The position numbers and the translations under genes were made by a program. Shown here piece by piece: positions 1 to 8,393 of a stretch of DNA of 36,399 nt (position 1 is the stretch's first letter; the number at the start of each line of letters is the position of its first letter). The notes below the pieces were generated by a model that was given only the letters and a program-made list of their open reading frames with translations, was not told where the DNA came from and did no database searches. Source of the DNA: a virus; IMG/VR virus record IMGVR_UViG_3300034103_001590, positions 1-36,399 of that record. One strand, given 5' to 3'.

Positions 1-2220
1 AACTTGATCAACAGGATCACTTGTTTGAACTAACAGCGTTTTTGGATCAGTAGGTTTTACACTATAATCTAATATTTGACCAGGTACTCTAATAACACTT
101 AAAGTTTGTTTAAACACACCTTCTCTAAAAGTACTTAAAATTTCAGTAACTTGATATGATCCACTAAAAGGTACTCTATTTTTATCAAAAAACATAGTAC
201 CTCCGTTTTCTAAAGGTAAAATATCAATTGGATTTCTAAAATTAATTGTTATTAAAAGTTGTCCGTAAAGATGATTCGCTTCGCCATTTTTATTTAGACC
301 TCTTTTTTCTGGTTCCAAATTTATATTGCCTATACCGCCGGTTATTAAAAATAATGGATCGCCTAAAATTTCTAATTTTCCATCAACAAGACTTGCTTTA
401 GAATTAACTACAGCCTCATGCATATGTCTCGCCATAACAGAATATGGATCGTCTAATGGCTGACTTGCATTACCTCCATATGCTTGAACTGGAGTAATTG
501 CTATCTTTTTAGGTGGAAGAGGAACTTGCGATTGTTTTTGATCTCCAACAGTCGGTGATTCTGCTCCAATTTTTTTACCACCATCACTAGTAGATCCAAG
601 TTGAGAACTAGGCCTTTTATCATTAGCCATAGCAGCAGGTAATGCTTCAAAAAACAATGTATTAAAATTTAATCTAAAATTTATAACATCATAGTTTTGA
701 CCAGTATATATGTAATTATATTCTCTTAAACTTAATTTTTTAAGTTCAGATTCATTAATAATTGCATCTGAATAATTTGGTATTTCTGTATAATGAATCT
801 TATATGGTGAAACAACATATGTAATATTTTGTGCTGGTTTTTTTGTTACTTTATTAATTCCGTTTTTTAATGTTACTTCTATTCGAACCGTAAAATAATC
901 AACCATTCCAAACTGGTCTGGAATATTTGGAACTTTTCCTAAGAAAGCAATTAAATTTTTTGTATATTCACTGTCTCTTATAACTGACGCAATAACTTCG
1001 TGAACGTTTGCGTTTTCATTAATATGAATTACTGATTTAGTAGGAGTTAACTTTGACCCTTCAGGATTTCTAGATTGATCCTGAGGAGTAGGTTGAGGAT
1101 TTTGTTGCGGAGCACCTTCTACCTTATAAGCAGTAGGCTGAGTTGTTTCGGCAGGATCTTCCATCTTATATAACGCATTTTCTTTCATAACTTTGACAAA
1201 AATAGATTTTGCCAATGGACTGTCATCACTATCTATCCATCCTTGTTCATTATCAAAAATTTTAAACTTAATAAAATATTCGTCAATTTGTGTACTATCT
1301 AGTCCAGCATTTGTATCTTTATACATTTGAACTGTTTGCGAATTTAAATTTTTAATAAGATTATATAAAATTTCTTTAACTGTATTTCCTTCGGATTTGA
1401 GAGGTTTCTTAATTTGATTTGCTTCACCAAAAAGTTTTTCGTTTGCAGGCACAGCCTCGCATCTATAACGAGTTCCTCTTTCAGTAATATCAACTTCAAT
1501 ATTTGAAAATGTTATAGGAAAATATCGAGTAGATTTTGGAACTGTTTCTGGATCTGAAAATTCGTTGCCATCTTTATAACCTTTAAATTCTAATTTTAAA
1601 ATAAAATTTGCTTGCACATAACTTGTATATCCTGTTGCAATAGAAGTTACATAAAGAGCTTCAAGAAATCCATTTACACTATATGGTTCAATTATTTCAA
1701 ATTTGATTGACGTAGGCATTGATACATTTGACTGTTTACTAAATGATGCTACTGATTGAATTTCTACATTGTCTATAAACATGTCAAATCGACCAGGACT
1801 GTCTTTATTAAAGCCTGCGACTGTAGATGATGCACTATAATCTGTCACAGTAATGTCTTTAGTTCCTGCAACTACAACTTCATTTCCTTCCATTACTGTA
1901 ATCTTTTCTTCTCCAACTTTTCTTTCGATACCTGCAACGTTAGTTGAAAGACCTGTGGTACCTTTACCTCCAGATTTTAAAATTACAAAATCTAATTCTC
2001 CTTCACTTAATAGTTGTGGATTTGAAAGAAATTCTTTTTTACATCCGGCCAATGTCCAATTATATGTAACTGATCTATAATTGTGAAGGATATTTTTTTC
2101 ACCGGACTGAACAACTTCTTGTTTGTTTTGTTCCTGAAATTGATTTTCTTCAGAATTAGTATTTCTAGAAATTTCTGGAGAATCATATACATTATTTTGA
2201 ACATCTATCCTGGAAGACAT
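1..2220 (-). CDS. Large baseplate hub-like virion protein (3' end outside window)
   Basis: An open frame of 740 codons runs without a stop from an ATG at 2220 to the left edge, so the C-terminus is missing. The start lies one base after the stop of the upstream gene. The product is a large soluble protein with no signal peptide. The first third contains 'RFDMFIDNVEIQSV' and 'FGEANQIKKPLKSEG', typical in my reading of large tail structural proteins of marine T4-like phages. A Pro/Gln/Lys-rich low-complexity stretch lies mid-protein. The last visible part ('GSYQVTEILSTFREGVFKQTL') resembles the end of phage tail-hub (gpD/gp27-type) domains. Together with the LysM-like and tube-cap-like genes upstream, this suggests the hub at the centre of the baseplate. 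The structural role is fairly safe; the hub assignment is inference. Confidence 0.6.
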   Translation of the reverse strand, partial: MSSRIDVQNNVYDSPEISRNTNSEENQFQEQNKQEVVQSGEKNILHNYRSVTYNWTLAGCKKEFLSNPQLLSEGELDFVILKSGGKGTTGLSTNVAGIERKVGEEKITVMEGNEVVVAGTKDITVTDYSASSTVAGFNKDSPGRFDMFIDNVEIQSVASFSKQSNVSMPTSIKFEIIEPYSVNGFLEALYVTSIATGYTSYVQANFILKLEFKGYKDGNEFSDPETVPKSTRYFPITFSNIEVDITERGTRYRCEAVPANEKLFGEANQIKKPLKSEGNTVKEILYNLIKNLNSQTVQMYKDTNAGLDSTQIDEYFIKFKIFDNEQGWIDSDDSPLAKSIFVKVMKENALYKMEDPAETTQPTAYKVEGAPQQNPQPTPQDQSRNPEGSKLTPTKSVIHINENANVHEVIASVIRDSEYTKNLIAFLGKVPNIPDQFGMVDYFTVRIEVTLKNGINKVTKKPAQNITYVVSPYKIHYTEIPNYSDAIINESELKKLSLREYNYIYTGQNYDVINFRLNFNTLFFEALPAAMANDKRPSSQLGSTSDGGKKIGAESPTVGDQKQSQVPLPPKKIAITPVQAYGGNASQPLDDPYSVMARHMHEAVVNSKASLVDGKLEILGDPLFLITGGIGNINLEPEKRGLNKNGEANHLYGQLLITINFRNPIDILPLENGGTMFFDKNRVPFSGSYQVTEILSTFREGVFKQTLSVIRVPGQILDYSVKPTDPKTLLVQTSDPVDQV

Positions 2221-2221
2221 A

Positions 2222-2521
2222 TTAGATACCTAACACTCGTTGAATGGTTGTTATTTTAGGAAGATATATATTTGTGCCTGCCCGCATATCAAAAATTGGA
2301 TCTTTAATTTTTGCTTTATTTCTTACAGAAAAAACCCACCATAACTTTTCATTTTTGTACAAATCGTAAGCCAATAAATCTGGCCTATTTTCGTATGTCG
2401 AGGTAATGGTGTATAAAATATCATCCTTTTCTGCAGGTATATCTCTAGGAACATAGGTATCAAGATAACCATTTGATACAGATGTCAAATAATAAGGACT
2501 GTCTTTAGAATACAATGCCAT
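2222..2521 (-). CDS. Small LysM-like baseplate/tail protein
   Basis: This 99-residue protein has the shape of the LysM-like domain found in small tail proteins (P2 gpX type) and in T4 gp53. After about 35 residues it reads 'YTITSTYENRPDLLAYDLY', then 'LWWVFSVRN', 'IKDPIFDMRAG' and 'IYLPK', which is the usual order of the repeat-avoidance helix, the WW segment, the DP(I/F)FD segment and the closing strand. Such proteins sit at the hub-tube junction or in the baseplate wedge. Its ATG overlaps the stop of the upstream gene by one base (TAATG), so the two are probably translationally coupled, and the hub-like gene follows one base after its own stop. The gp53 identity is possible but not proven, since gp53 is normally longer. 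Confidence 0.6.
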   Translation of the reverse strand: MALYSKDSPYYLTSVSNGYLDTYVPRDIPAEKDDILYTITSTYENRPDLLAYDLYKNEKLWWVFSVRNKAKIKDPIFDMRAGTNIYLPKITTIQRVLGI

Positions 2522-3447
2522 TATACAAACCCTTTAGAAGATATAAAATTCGATTCATTGTTAATATATTTTGTAACACTGAAATCTTGCATTTCTGCTC
2601 TACTGTACATAGGTATACAAGTAACAGAAATTGTTGAGACAACAGGAACTGAAGTTGATCCAAAAATTTCATCATCGACGATTGTAAAATAATCAACACT
2701 ATCGGGCAGTTCCATCCTAACACTACCTATGGCTACCGGCACATTATCAAGTATAAATTTTCCATGTGCTACGAGCCTACAAACTGGAGGAGGACTACCG
2801 CTGTCAGGATCCCCTGTCCTTCCTCCAGATCGCATCCTTGTCAAGGATTTAAGAAGATGCATAGTCGATAGCAATACCAATGCATCGTTTTTTGATTCTA
2901 CAGTAAATTTTCCCGAAACACTAATATTTCCTATTGAAGATTTTTGATAAAAATTTATCTGAAAGTTAGAGTGCAGCGGTGTTGCCGAACTATAGTCTGC
3001 TTTTAAATCAAACTGAATGCTAGGGGTATATGGAAAAATTACACCTTTAAGTGTTCTCAATGCGCCATTTGGCCCTGAAGTAATTTTTGTCCAATAATTA
3101 GGAGGAACTAAAATTTTAACTCTAAGATCTTGTCCTAATTTTTTTCCTCCCACATCATAAACATTGACAACAGGATCGCCTTTTTGTTTTTTAGGCATAG
3201 CACCAGGATCTCCTGCAGGAGTCGGTCTAGCACCGTAGTCAACTTCAGGAGTTTCTTCACGAGGCAAGTTTCTTCCTGCTCCATAAATGTCAATTTCTGG
3301 AGTAAAAATTTCTGCTGTTTGTTGCCTGGCTTGTCTTGCATTGTCTGTTCTACTAGGCAATGTTGTTGAATCTATAGAACTTCTAAACGCTTCATACTCA
3401 GCCTTTGAAACTTGCTTTCCATTGATAGTATAAACTTCAGTGCTCAT
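2521..3447 (-). CDS. Tail tube-cap/baseplate structural protein
   Basis: I chose the ATG at 3447 (308 aa) rather than the longer frame to 3636, because AAGGA lies just upstream of it and the extra 63 codons would cross the divergent promoter region. The first ~95 residues are polar and probably disordered. From about residue 100 comes a beta-rich domain: 'RVKILVPPNYW', 'VIFPYTPSIQFDLKADYSS', 'THS'-like 'PLHSNFQ', 'ISVSGKFTVES', 'GSPPPV' and 'LDNVPVAIGSVRMELPDSVDY'. This succession is typical of tail-tube-fold proteins at the baseplate-tube junction (gp48/gp54-like) in marine phages. It is the first gene of the leftward baseplate cluster and overlaps the LysM-like gene by one base. The exact T4 counterpart is uncertain. 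Confidence 0.6.
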   Translation of the reverse strand: MSTEVYTINGKQVSKAEYEAFRSSIDSTTLPSRTDNARQARQQTAEIFTPEIDIYGAGRNLPREETPEVDYGARPTPAGDPGAMPKKQKGDPVVNVYDVGGKKLGQDLRVKILVPPNYWTKITSGPNGALRTLKGVIFPYTPSIQFDLKADYSSATPLHSNFQINFYQKSSIGNISVSGKFTVESKNDALVLLSTMHLLKSLTRMRSGGRTGDPDSGSPPPVCRLVAHGKFILDNVPVAIGSVRMELPDSVDYFTIVDDEIFGSTSVPVVSTISVTCIPMYSRAEMQDFSVTKYINNESNFISSKGFV

Positions 3448-3467
3448 TTCTTTTTTCCTTATCATTG

Positions 3468-3475
3468 TATTTAAC
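3468..3475 (-). promoter_or_regulatory. Candidate late promoter GTTAAATA (leftward)
   Basis: On the minus strand GTTAAATA ends about 20 bases upstream of the ATG at 3447. It resembles the T4 late element TATAAATA and is followed by the AAGGA ribosome site. It would drive the leftward baseplate cluster. This is a motif match only. Confidence 0.4.
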
Positions 3476-3476
3476 C

Positions 3477-3484
3477 AATAAATA
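3477..3484 (+). promoter_or_regulatory. Candidate late promoter AATAAATA (rightward)
   Basis: AATAAATA lies 70 bases before the gp55 start and back to back with the leftward candidate at 3468-3475. It could let gp55 reinforce its own transcription late. It is a short motif in AT-rich DNA, so confidence is limited. Confidence 0.3.
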
Positions 3485-3501
3485 AACCACCCGTTTAATG
3501 G

Positions 3502-3530
3502 TTGACATTTGCAGTTTTTATTAATACAAT
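3502..3530 (+). promoter_or_regulatory. Sigma70-type promoter for gp55
   Basis: TTGACA (3502-3507) is a perfect -35 box. A 17-base spacer follows, then TACAAT (3525-3530), one mismatch from the -10 consensus. Transcription would start near 3537, just before the AAAGGA ribosome site and the ATG at 3554. Host polymerase could therefore make the late sigma factor before late promoters fire. Confidence 0.7.
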
Positions 3531-3553
3531 CAACTACAAAGGAAAAAACAATA

Positions 3554-4459
3554 ATGACCGACCCAGTGTTACCGACTTTACGAAAAGTAAAATATTTAAA
3601 TAATAAAGATTTATTAGCAGAAATCCATAAGAGCAAATGCAGTTTTTCGAGTTTTACTAAAAAAGAATACAGCCAACATGATATAATCTTGTCAAATATA
3701 GATAAAATTAATATTCGATCAATAGCAGAAGCAAAAAGAAATCGAGCAAAAAGATTAGGTTTAGAATTATTTTTAAAATTAAAAACCGAAGGAGATAAAA
3801 AAACAAAACTTTCGGAATGTATCCCAAATTATAAAACTATTCCAAAAACAGATCTAATATTTAGAATAATGACATTTGATCATATTCCCCTGTCTCCGGG
3901 AAGAAAAAAAACAACAAAAACTACCGCAGATAGTCACGATAAAGTTAATTTTCCCCCGTTCCAACATTGGAAATTTGATGAAAACGACGAATTAGTGTGT
4001 GTCGGTAAAAGCCATTGGAAGGGCACTTTAGAAAAAGGAAAATTTTCAAAGGATCATGGAAGAATTACTGAAGAATTGGGAAAGATGTTCTTAAAATTAA
4101 GTGAACGATATGCACAGAGATCAAACTGGCGTGGTTATACTTACGTAGACGAAATGAAGGGACAAGCCATACTACAACTAAGTCAAATTGGGTTGCAATT
4201 TGACGAAAGCAAATCAGAAAATCCTTTTGCATATTATACTGCGGCAGTAACTAATAGTTTTACTAGAGTGTTAAACATTGAAAAGAAAAATCAAAACATT
4301 CGAGACGACATGTTGGAAGAAGCCGGATTAACTCCAAGTATTACTCGACAATATCAACACGAATACGCAGAAGAAACTGCAAGACAGGCCGAAATTTATA
4401 AAAATTTTAGAGCACCTAAAACCAAATCGTTAGAAGATGAAGAAGAACCTGGGGCTTGA
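3554..4459 (+). CDS. 55: Late-transcription sigma factor, gp55-like
   Basis: This is the phage sigma factor that lets host RNA polymerase recognise TAAATA-type late promoters. The ATG at 3554 is preferred over 3509 because AAAGGA lies just upstream and the sigma70-type promoter would start transcription near 3537. The product has 301 residues. The C-terminal half (about 168-255) carries the recognisable gp55/sigma region 2-like part: 'ITEELGKMFLKLSERYAQR', 'GYTYVDEMKGQAILQL', 'NPFAYYTAAVTNSFTRVLN' and 'EKKNQN'. The end is acidic ('EDEEEPG'), as expected for a tail that contacts the sliding clamp, but I cannot verify a clamp-binding motif. The ~165-residue basic N-terminal region has no counterpart in the 185-residue T4 protein. 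The gp47 gene follows, as in other T4-like genomes. Confidence 0.88.
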   Translation: MTDPVLPTLRKVKYLNNKDLLAEIHKSKCSFSSFTKKEYSQHDIILSNIDKINIRSIAEAKRNRAKRLGLELFLKLKTEGDKKTKLSECIPNYKTIPKTDLIFRIMTFDHIPLSPGRKKTTKTTADSHDKVNFPPFQHWKFDENDELVCVGKSHWKGTLEKGKFSKDHGRITEELGKMFLKLSERYAQRSNWRGYTYVDEMKGQAILQLSQIGLQFDESKSENPFAYYTAAVTNSFTRVLNIEKKNQNIRDDMLEEAGLTPSITRQYQHEYAEETARQAEIYKNFRAPKTKSLEDEEEPGA

Positions 4460-4484
4460 CTTTTACTCTTAATATATTTAAAAT
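4456..4484 (+). promoter_or_regulatory. Candidate sigma70-type promoter for gp47 cluster
   Basis: TTGACT (4456-4461) overlaps the gp55 stop codon. After a 17-base spacer comes TAAAAT (4479-4484). Each hexamer is one mismatch from consensus. The predicted start falls at about the AGGAG ribosome site (4491-4495), leaving a very short leader, so this is weaker than the gp55 promoter. Confidence 0.42.
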
Positions 4485-4504
4485 AATACTAGGAGAAAAA
4501 TTAT

Positions 4505-5518
4505 ATGAACCTTTTTAAAAAGGTAGCCTGTTTTACAGATCTTCATGTTGGATTAAAAAGTAATTCACCGATACATCTTAAAGATTGCGAAGAGTTTATC
4601 GATTGGTTTATTTTAGAAGCCAAAAAAAATAATTGTGAGACTGGAATATTTTTAGGGGATTGGAGTCATAATCGAAATAGTTTAAATCTTGTAACACTAG
4701 ATACAAGTATTAAGTTATTAGAAAAACTCGGATCTTCTTTTGAACAATTTTTTTGGTTTCCGGGCAATCACGACTTATTTTACAAAGACAAAAGAGATGT
4801 CCACAGTTCTGCCTTTGGAAGACATATTCCAGGCGTCACTGTAGTCGAAAATGTATGCACCATAGGTGATGTGACTTTAGTACCGTGGTTGGTAGGCGAC
4901 GAATGGAAAGATATCAGTAAAATTAAAAGTCGATATATGTTCGGTCATTTTGAACTACCGTTGTTTTACATGAACGCCATGGTTCAAATGCCAGACACCG
5001 GTGAATTACAAGCAGAACATTTTAAAAATCAAGACTACGTTTTTAGTGGTCATTTTCATAAAAGACAAAGTAGAGGAAAAGTGCATTATATTGGTAATGC
5101 ATTTCCTCATAATTTTGCAGACTCTTGGGACGACGAGCGCGGTATGATGATACTAGAATGGGGAGGTGAGCCACAATATATAAACTGGCTCGATTGTCCC
5201 AAATTTAGACATGTTAAACTTTCAGATTTAATTGATAAGAAGGATGAAATTTTAAAATCTAAAATGTACTTAAAAGTAAATTTAGATATCGATATTAGTT
5301 TTGAAGAAGCAAATTTTATTAAAGAAACTTTCACTAAAGAACACGATATTAGAGAAATAAGTTTAATTCAAGATAAAATAAATCTTGAAGGGACTATTGA
5401 TGACAACCCAGATCAAAAATTTGAAAGTGTTGATCAAATTGTTTCAGAACAACTAGTTAATATTGATAGCAAAGATTTTGACAAAAACGTTTTATTAAAA
5501 ATTTACAACAGCATATGA
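4505..5518 (+). CDS. 47: Recombination endonuclease subunit gp47 (Mre11-like)
   Basis: This is the metallophosphoesterase nuclease subunit of the gp46/gp47 complex, the phage counterpart of Mre11/Rad50. It resects DNA ends for recombination-dependent replication and host DNA breakdown. The calcineurin-like motifs are all present in order: D12-L-H14, G51-D52-W53, G-N-H-D (87-90), G-H-F-E (147-150) and G-H-F-H-K-R (182-187). These supply the two-metal site. Its 337 residues match the T4 size. AGGAG lies ten bases before the ATG. The gene ends in an ATGA overlap with the glycosyltransferase, so all genes to the endonuclease at 8796 look like one transcription unit. Confidence 0.95.
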   Translation: MNLFKKVACFTDLHVGLKSNSPIHLKDCEEFIDWFILEAKKNNCETGIFLGDWSHNRNSLNLVTLDTSIKLLEKLGSSFEQFFWFPGNHDLFYKDKRDVHSSAFGRHIPGVTVVENVCTIGDVTLVPWLVGDEWKDISKIKSRYMFGHFELPLFYMNAMVQMPDTGELQAEHFKNQDYVFSGHFHKRQSRGKVHYIGNAFPHNFADSWDDERGMMILEWGGEPQYINWLDCPKFRHVKLSDLIDKKDEILKSKMYLKVNLDIDISFEEANFIKETFTKEHDIREISLIQDKINLEGTIDDNPDQKFESVDQIVSEQLVNIDSKDFDKNVLLKIYNSI

Positions 5519-6345
5519 AAATAGTAGACTGTTTTATGTTTTTTAATGAATTTGAATTATTAAAAGGAAGATTACAATATCTAAAAGATCATGTCGACTT
5601 TTTTGTTCTTGTAGAATCGAACATTACACAAAGTGGTCATGAAAAACCTTTGCACTTTGCAGAAAATTTATTTAGGTATAGAGAATTTTTAGATAAAATT
5701 CTCTATTTTCCCTTTATTGTAGATCGAGAAAAGTTTAATTATAATAAATTACCTTCCTGGGAAAGAGATTATGACACAGGGCCGTGGCAACAAGAAAATG
5801 CTCAAAGAAACTATATTAGCAAAGCATTAAATTTATTCGATGACCACGATATTATTATGATTAGTGACCTTGACGAAATTCCTCATAAAGAATGTATTAA
5901 CATTGCCAAAGAATATTTTTCTAAAGGTTGGGATAGATTAGCAGTTGAGCAAGATCATTATGCATATAATTTTAGACAAAAACAGGTTGTCCCAATAAGA
6001 GGTACTACAATCAGCACTAACAAAATTGTTAAAGAACTAAGCCCGCAACAACTAAGAAATGAAAAATACGGTTATGGTTTAATTTCTAGAGGCGGATGGC
6101 ACCTAACTTATTGGGGTGATGTAAAAACTATTCAATATAAAATCGAAACATTTGCTCACCAAGAATTTAATCAAGACAAATTTAAAACACCCGAACACAT
6201 CAAAGAAAAAATTTTAAAAGGTGAAGATATGTTCAATCGAAACAATCCTTATGTAAAGGTTGACCCTGAAAAAGAAATTCCCAAAGATGTTCTTGAAATT
6301 TTTGGTGAATTTGAAAGAAAAAACTTAGAATCAATCAATGTTTAA
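5515..6345 (+). CDS. Glycosyltransferase family 17-like protein
   Basis: This 276-residue protein matches the GT17 family (beta-1,4-mannosyl-glycoprotein N-acetylglucosaminyltransferase type). Visible features are the N-terminal 'DCFMFFNEFELLKGRLQYL', 'VESNITQSGHEKPLHF' (34-48), the metal/nucleotide-sugar-binding 'SDLDEIP' (117-123) and 'GGWHLTYWG' (193-201) followed by 'FAHQEF'. It has no membrane segment, so it would act in the cytoplasm on a soluble sugar or protein acceptor. The gene is wedged between gp47 and gp46, with a 4-base overlap upstream and an 8-base overlap downstream, so it is co-translated with the recombination nuclease. The acceptor is unknown. Modification of phage DNA, of a virion protein or of host surface sugar are all possible. 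Confidence 0.85.
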   Translation: MKIVDCFMFFNEFELLKGRLQYLKDHVDFFVLVESNITQSGHEKPLHFAENLFRYREFLDKILYFPFIVDREKFNYNKLPSWERDYDTGPWQQENAQRNYISKALNLFDDHDIIMISDLDEIPHKECINIAKEYFSKGWDRLAVEQDHYAYNFRQKQVVPIRGTTISTNKIVKELSPQQLRNEKYGYGLISRGGWHLTYWGDVKTIQYKIETFAHQEFNQDKFKTPEHIKEKILKGEDMFNRNNPYVKVDPEKEIPKDVLEIFGEFERKNLESINV

Positions 6346-8116
6346 ACTAAAAACTATTACTGTTAAAAATTTCATGAGCGTGGGTAATCAAACTCAGGCA
6401 GTAAATTTTAATAAAGATCATTTAACTCTTGTGCTTGGATCAAACTTAGACCTTGGCGGAGACGATACTGGTTCAAGAAACGGTACCGGTAAAACTACAA
6501 TTATTAATGCATTAAGTTACGCATTGTACGGCCAAGCATTAACTAATATTAAAAAAGAAAATCTTATTAATAAAATCAACGGTAAAAACATGTTAGTTAC
6601 TGTTGACTTTGAAAAAAACAACGCACACTATCGAATTGAGCGTGGCAGAAAATCTAACATTTTAAAATTGTTTGTTAATAACAAAGAATTAAAAGCCAAA
6701 GATGAAGACGAAAGTCAAGGAGATAGTAGAGAAACTCAAAAAACAATTGAAGAAATGCTCGAAATGAGTCATTCAATGTTTAAACATCTTGTTGCCCTTA
6801 ATACATACACTGAACCGTTCCTTGCAATGAGAGCGGCAGATCAACGAGAAATTATTGAACAACTTCTTGGAATTACTATTCTTTCTACAAAAGCAGAAAA
6901 TTTAAAAATTGAAATCAAAAATACCAAAGATAAAATTTTAGCAGAAAATTTAAAAATTGAAACTATTAAAACATCAAACGAAAACATACAAAAAAGTATT
7001 GATAGTTTGCAATTAAAAAGTAATCTATGGGATACTAAACATCAACAAGAATTGGAAAGTTTAGGTCGAGCCATTGTTAATCTCGAATCAGTAGATATTA
7101 TTCAAGAATTAGAAAATCATAAAAATTTAAAACTTTGGGAAGAACTTGATACAAAAATTCGAGGTCTTAACAAACAAAAAGCAACCCTAGAAAGCGCAGT
7201 TATACAGGCTCAAAAAACTAGAGACAAATATGTTCGAGAAGTAGAGTCTCTATCTAGTAAAACTTGCCCGGCGTGTGAACAAGAGTTGCACGATCATAAA
7301 CACCAAGAAATGACTGCAACTGCTATGAATAATTTAGCCGATGCACAAACTTACTTTGATAAGGTAGTAAATGATTTAGAAAAAATATCAGAAGAAATTA
7401 GCGAAAAAAATGTTTTTCCTAAACCTAACACATTTTACGAAACAGAAGCAGAAGCACTGGGACACAAAAATAATCTCGATAATTTAGAAAAATCTTTGTT
7501 AGAAAAAGCAGACGAAAAAAATCCTTATCAAGAACAAATAGATGATTTAAAGAAAACTGCAATTCAAACAGTCGATTGGACTGCCATTAACGATCTAACA
7601 AAATTAAAAGATCATCAAGAGTTTTTATTAAAATTATTAACTAATAAAGATAGTTTTATCAGAAAGAAAATTATAGATCAAAATTTAAATTACCTAAACA
7701 AAAGATTAACCTATTACATTGACAAGTTAGGGCTTCCTCACAAGGTTGTGTTTCAAAACGATTTAACTGTAGAAATTACTCAATTAGGTCAAGAATTAGA
7801 CTTTGATAATTTAAGCAGGGGAGAACGAAATAGACTGATCCTTTCAATGAGTTTTGCTTTTAGAGATGTTTGGGAAGGACTGTACCAAAGTATCAATTTG
7901 TTGTTTATTGATGAATTGGTTGATGCAGGAATGGACTTTGCCGGCGTTGAAGCCAGTTTAGCGGTATTGAAAAAAATGGCCAGGGATAGAAATAAGAATA
8001 TATACTTAATATCTCATAAAGATGAATTGATTGGACGAGTTAACAACGTATTAAAAGTAACAAAAGAAAACGGATTTACAAGTTATTCAAATGATATTGA
8101 TTATGTCGAACATTGA
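6338..8116 (+). CDS. 46: Recombination endonuclease subunit gp46 (Rad50-like ATPase)
   Basis: This is the SMC/Rad50-type ATPase partner of gp47. The 592 residues show the full plan: Walker A 'GSRNGTGKTT' (45-54), a long coiled coil (about 180-300), a zinc hook 'CPAC' (310-313), a second coiled coil (about 320-440), the ABC signature 'LSRGER' (492-497), Walker B 'LLFIDEL' (521-527) and the H-loop histidine (560, 'LISHKDE'). It couples ATP binding to DNA-end processing by gp47. The ATG lies inside the end of the glycosyltransferase gene. The coiled-coil arms are short, as in T4. Confidence 0.95.
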   Translation: MFKLKTITVKNFMSVGNQTQAVNFNKDHLTLVLGSNLDLGGDDTGSRNGTGKTTIINALSYALYGQALTNIKKENLINKINGKNMLVTVDFEKNNAHYRIERGRKSNILKLFVNNKELKAKDEDESQGDSRETQKTIEEMLEMSHSMFKHLVALNTYTEPFLAMRAADQREIIEQLLGITILSTKAENLKIEIKNTKDKILAENLKIETIKTSNENIQKSIDSLQLKSNLWDTKHQQELESLGRAIVNLESVDIIQELENHKNLKLWEELDTKIRGLNKQKATLESAVIQAQKTRDKYVREVESLSSKTCPACEQELHDHKHQEMTATAMNNLADAQTYFDKVVNDLEKISEEISEKNVFPKPNTFYETEAEALGHKNNLDNLEKSLLEKADEKNPYQEQIDDLKKTAIQTVDWTAINDLTKLKDHQEFLLKLLTNKDSFIRKKIIDQNLNYLNKRLTYYIDKLGLPHKVVFQNDLTVEITQLGQELDFDNLSRGERNRLILSMSFAFRDVWEGLYQSINLLFIDELVDAGMDFAGVEASLAVLKKMARDRNKNIYLISHKDELIGRVNNVLKVTKENGFTSYSNDIDYVEH

Positions 8117-8393
8117 ATTAGAAAAATATAAAAATTTATACTCTCAACTAATTTCAGAGTTTGCTACTTTACACAATTCTCACCAACTCTTTATAAGAAC
8201 CAAAGGTAGAGATCCTGCTATGGTTTCTAGAAGGAGTTTAAGATCTATTGCAAAAATTGCTAATGAAATGAAAAGACAAGGTCAAAAAGTATCACAAGAA
8301 TTTATGGCAAACAAAAGATTAGAAAAAATTCGTCTTAGAGAAGAAAAAGCAACGAAAAAGACGAAAAAACATGACTTGGCTATATCAAAATAA
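8103..8393 (+). CDS. Small basic protein of unknown function
   Basis: I do not recognise this 96-residue protein. It is helical and strongly basic toward the end ('RLEKIRLREEKATKKTKKH'), with a central 'RTKGRDPAMVSRRSLRSIAK' stretch that could contact nucleic acid. The frame is also open from an ATG at 8091. I chose 8103 because it lies nearer the gp46 stop (8114-8116), but neither start has a clear ribosome site and both depend on coupling to gp46. Its end overlaps the next gene by 23 bases. A role beside gp46/gp47 is guessed from position only. Confidence 0.6.
   Translation: MSNIELEKYKNLYSQLISEFATLHNSHQLFIRTKGRDPAMVSRRSLRSIAKIANEMKRQGQKVSQEFMANKRLEKIRLREEKATKKTKKHDLAISK

Noticed and set aside
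1853-2204. Short frames on both strands (plus 1853-2080, minus 2007-2204)
   Set aside because: They lie wholly within the long open frame of the hub-like protein and look like its shadows.
3448-3636. N-terminal extension of the tube-cap-like protein
   Set aside because: It would cross the divergent promoter region and has no ribosome site, while the ATG at 3447 has AAGGA.
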